From an uncultured bacterium (GTDB taxonomy: Bacteria; Planctomycetota; UBA1135; GCA-002686595): a DNA stretch of 64,000 bases. Below the pieces are notes generated by a model. It did not search any database. It worked only from the letters and a program-made list of their open reading frames with translations, and was not told the DNA's origin. Position 1 is the first letter of the stretch, and each line of letters starts with the position of its first letter. The stretch is from the NCBI GenBank assembly GCA_937910685.1, contig CALEMP010000202.1:1-64000 (forward strand). Direction: 5' to 3'. Positions 62,444-64,000 of the stretch are shown piece by piece. Position numbers and translations under genes: made by a program.

Positions 62444-63603
62444 GCCCCGTCCCCCATCCATTCCAAGATTCTTAGGGCTCGCGCATCCCAGGTATGCTTC
62501 GGTGCCTCGGCCCGTAGAGCCGAGGAGATCGATTTCATGCGCGCGTCATCTCCCAGCAGCGAATCAAGGGCCTCCGCCAGGGCACCCGAGTCCTCGGGGG
62601 GCACAAACACAGCCATGTTGTCATCCAAGACATCGCGCATGCTGGGAAGGTCAGAACAAACCACAGGCAAACCCACAGCCATGGCCTCAAAGATTTTCAG
62701 GGGCGACGTGTAGCGCGCGCTGATGGCCGGGGTGGCCCGGTTGGGCACCACGGAAATGTCCGCGGCGCAGAGGGCCATGGCGGCCTTGCGGGGATCCGCA
62801 AAGCCAGTGATTTGCACATGATCCAGCCCCTCCGCACGCTGGCGCAAGCGAGCCACATCCCGGTCCATGCCTCCCATGATCAAGAAGGCAACTTCCGGCA
62901 ACCGGCGGGCCGCATCCAGGAGCACATCGACTCCCTTCCAAGCCAAAAGCCCCCCCACATATGCAACCAGCGGTCGATTGGGGTCCAAATCAAGGGCAAG
63001 TCGCGCCGCGCTGCGACTGGGCAAGGAATCAAAGCGGCTGACCTCAAAGCCATCGTGTTCCACACAGATTGCTTCAGAAGGCAAGCCCAACTCGAGCAAG
63101 TCCTGGCGCACGCCCCCACTGATGGCGATCACCCGAGCGCCCTGCTCCACCGCGCCCACCAAGGCGCGCCTACGAAGGGCGTGCCCCGGCACCCGGTGCA
63201 ATTCCAAGAACAAACCGGGACGCCCCCGAAGGAGGCCCGCAACTTCGGCTTCCCGGGTCAAGACGCGTGTCTCCATAGAGACCCTCTTGGCTCGTTGGGC
63301 GGCCCTGTAGGCAAAAGAAAACTCTTGGCAGCGGGCGGGCACAAACTGCAAGGCACGGGGAACCCGGTCGATCCAATCCATGCAGGGAACGGCTTCCACC
63401 GATGGCCGTATCCCACGGGGTACCGCGTAGTGATCGAATAGGGCTTCCACCGGTAATTCCACCGTGTCCCGGCGCCGGGCGTGAAGCAAAGTCGTGGCTG
63501 CACCAGCCCGGGCCAAGGCCGCACTGGCCTGGGCTACTTGCAGGGACTGAGCCCGTTGACTGGGCATACGCGCATTCGCGATCAACAGCAGGGGCGAATA
63601 CAT
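62440..63603 (-). CDS. GT4-family glycosyltransferase
   Basis: A 387-residue GT-B protein. The N-terminal domain begins MYSPLLLIANARMPSQRAQS, then a helical region; the donor domain shows VIAISGGVRQDLLELG, CVEHDGFEVSRFDSLPSR, LVAYVGGLLAWKGVDVLLDA, FLIMGGMDRDVARL and YTSPLKIFEAMAVGLPVVCS, the EX7E motif. It is distinct from its two GT4 neighbours in the acceptor domain, so the three probably add different residues in turn. The start at 63603 lies 7 nt after the stop of the sulfatase-like gene; the ORF could extend to 63657 inside that gene. Confidence 0.88.
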   Translation of the reverse strand: MYSPLLLIANARMPSQRAQSLQVAQASAALARAGAATTLLHARRRDTVELPVEALFDHYAVPRGIRPSVEAVPCMDWIDRVPRALQFVPARCQEFSFAYRAAQRAKRVSMETRVLTREAEVAGLLRGRPGLFLELHRVPGHALRRRALVGAVEQGARVIAISGGVRQDLLELGLPSEAICVEHDGFEVSRFDSLPSRSAARLALDLDPNRPLVAYVGGLLAWKGVDVLLDAARRLPEVAFLIMGGMDRDVARLRQRAEGLDHVQITGFADPRKAAMALCAADISVVPNRATPAISARYTSPLKIFEAMAVGLPVVCSDLPSMRDVLDDNMAVFVPPEDSGALAEALDSLLGDDARMKSISSALRAEAPKHTWDARALRILEWMGDGA

Positions 63604-63610
63604 GGCGCGA

Positions 63611-64000
63611 CTAACCGTCGATGCCTCCCCCATAACCGAGAGCCTCGAAGAGTTCATTCTCCCCGTCCCTCGCGCTGCCCTGGAGCATGTCCTGGCGAAT
63701 TGGCATGCGCTTCTCTAAATCCACGAGCGCCTGCCGAAGACGATCCGCATGGGCGCGGAAGTTGTTCTGAAGGGGAGCTTCTCCACTCCGCAAGAGGTGC
63801 GCCAGATTGACCTTTTCTGCGGGGTCAATTTCAAGATCGAACAAGCGCACATCCAGCCGGTCCTCGGCCTCGGCGGCCGTAGCCCACCAAGTCTCCCAGG
63901 GGCCCACCCCTAAGAAGCCCGACCCAAGATCCCCGGCCATGCGCCTCTGGCGAAGGATCAGTTTCCAACGCCCGTCATTGGCGCTTTGAAAACGCCCGTT
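63611..64000 (-). CDS. Sulfatase-like protein, C-terminal part (cut by window edge)
   Basis: The 3' end of a gene continuing beyond the window; 129 codons are visible. The reading frame is open to the edge, beginning NGRFQSANDGRWKLILRQRR, where DGRWKLI is the typical late strand of sulfatases before the C-terminal subdomain; LFDLEIDPAEKVNLAHL matches the ExxDPxExxNL segment that follows. It ends ALGYGGGIDG, similar to the tail of the protein at 38450. The active site is not in view, so true sulfatase activity cannot be judged. It is the upstream partner of the three GT4 genes. Confidence 0.82.
   Translation of the reverse strand, partial: NGRFQSANDGRWKLILRQRRMAGDLGSGFLGVGPWETWWATAAEAEDRLDVRLFDLEIDPAEKVNLAHLLRSGEAPLQNNFRAHADRLRQALVDLEKRMPIRQDMLQGSARDGENELFEALGYGGGIDG

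Overview
GC-rich bacterial chromosome segment, densely coded, with no sign of phage, plasmid or insertion-sequence genes. Several markers point to a Planctomycetota-like Gram-negative bacterium. These are an EF-P with a PGN loop tip, a member of the Planctomycetes/Verrucomicrobia-restricted Minf_1886 family, EF-hand loops inside an S41 protease, very long TPR proteins and several sulfatase-like proteins. Taxonomy is inferred from gene content only.

Layout. 98-4855: sigma-54 (rpoN), EF-P, a GT-C membrane glycosyltransferase, a PEGA lipoprotein and a GmhB-type phosphatase. 4875-22161: an exopolysaccharide locus of the exosortase-A (XrtA)-associated type. It holds a FemAB-like protein, two DPM1-type GT2 enzymes, a kinase-like pseudo-sensor, a lone Fis helix-turn-helix protein, a 1402-residue TPR protein, a DUF3473-type deacetylase, a GT4, an asparagine-synthase-like amidotransferase, an O-antigen-ligase-like protein, a Wzz-like and a Wza-like protein. 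22288-28835: sugar nucleotide supply (rfbB, rfbD, rfbA, a UDP-glucuronate-epimerase-like SDR, glmS, UDP-xylose synthase). 28922-32220: a lipoprotein gene translationally coupled to accC and accB, then moaC. 32530-38380: S41 protease, then convergent perM, a Minf_1886 gene, holB and tmk. 38450-44911: a sulfatase-like lipoprotein, a TPR/gluzincin protein and a divergent peptidoglycan amidase. 45011-48114: gmd, uppP, ald. 48375-48451: tRNA-Val(GAC). 48556-49983: HtrA-like protease. 50082-56026: a carbamoyltransferase island with SxtJ-like and DUF5989-like membrane pieces, a deacetylase and a GNAT. 56215-59816: FTCD, a DUF4259-like protein and a B12-binding-type radical SAM protein. 60018-64000: three GT4 enzymes and the 3' end of a sulfatase-like gene.

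The dominant theme is assembly and decoration of a surface polysaccharide. Precursors (dTDP-rhamnose, UDP-xylose, UDP-uronic acid, glucosamine-6-P, GDP-deoxymannose) feed many glycosyltransferases. Carrier recycling (UppP), export (Wza/Wzz-like), ligation and late modification (amidotransferase, deacetylases, carbamoyltransferase, SGNH, GNAT) complete the picture. Adjacent genes often overlap as ATGA or TGATG, so translational coupling looks common.

Most unusual items: the XrtA-type gene set without an exosortase, PEP-CTERM target or tyrosine kinase in the window; the SGNH/transmembrane/DUF5989-like fusion beside the carbamoyltransferase; the kinase-like protein with no recognisable catalytic boxes next to a lone Fis domain; and a ~124-nt imperfect palindrome between two divergent genes at 56042-56165.
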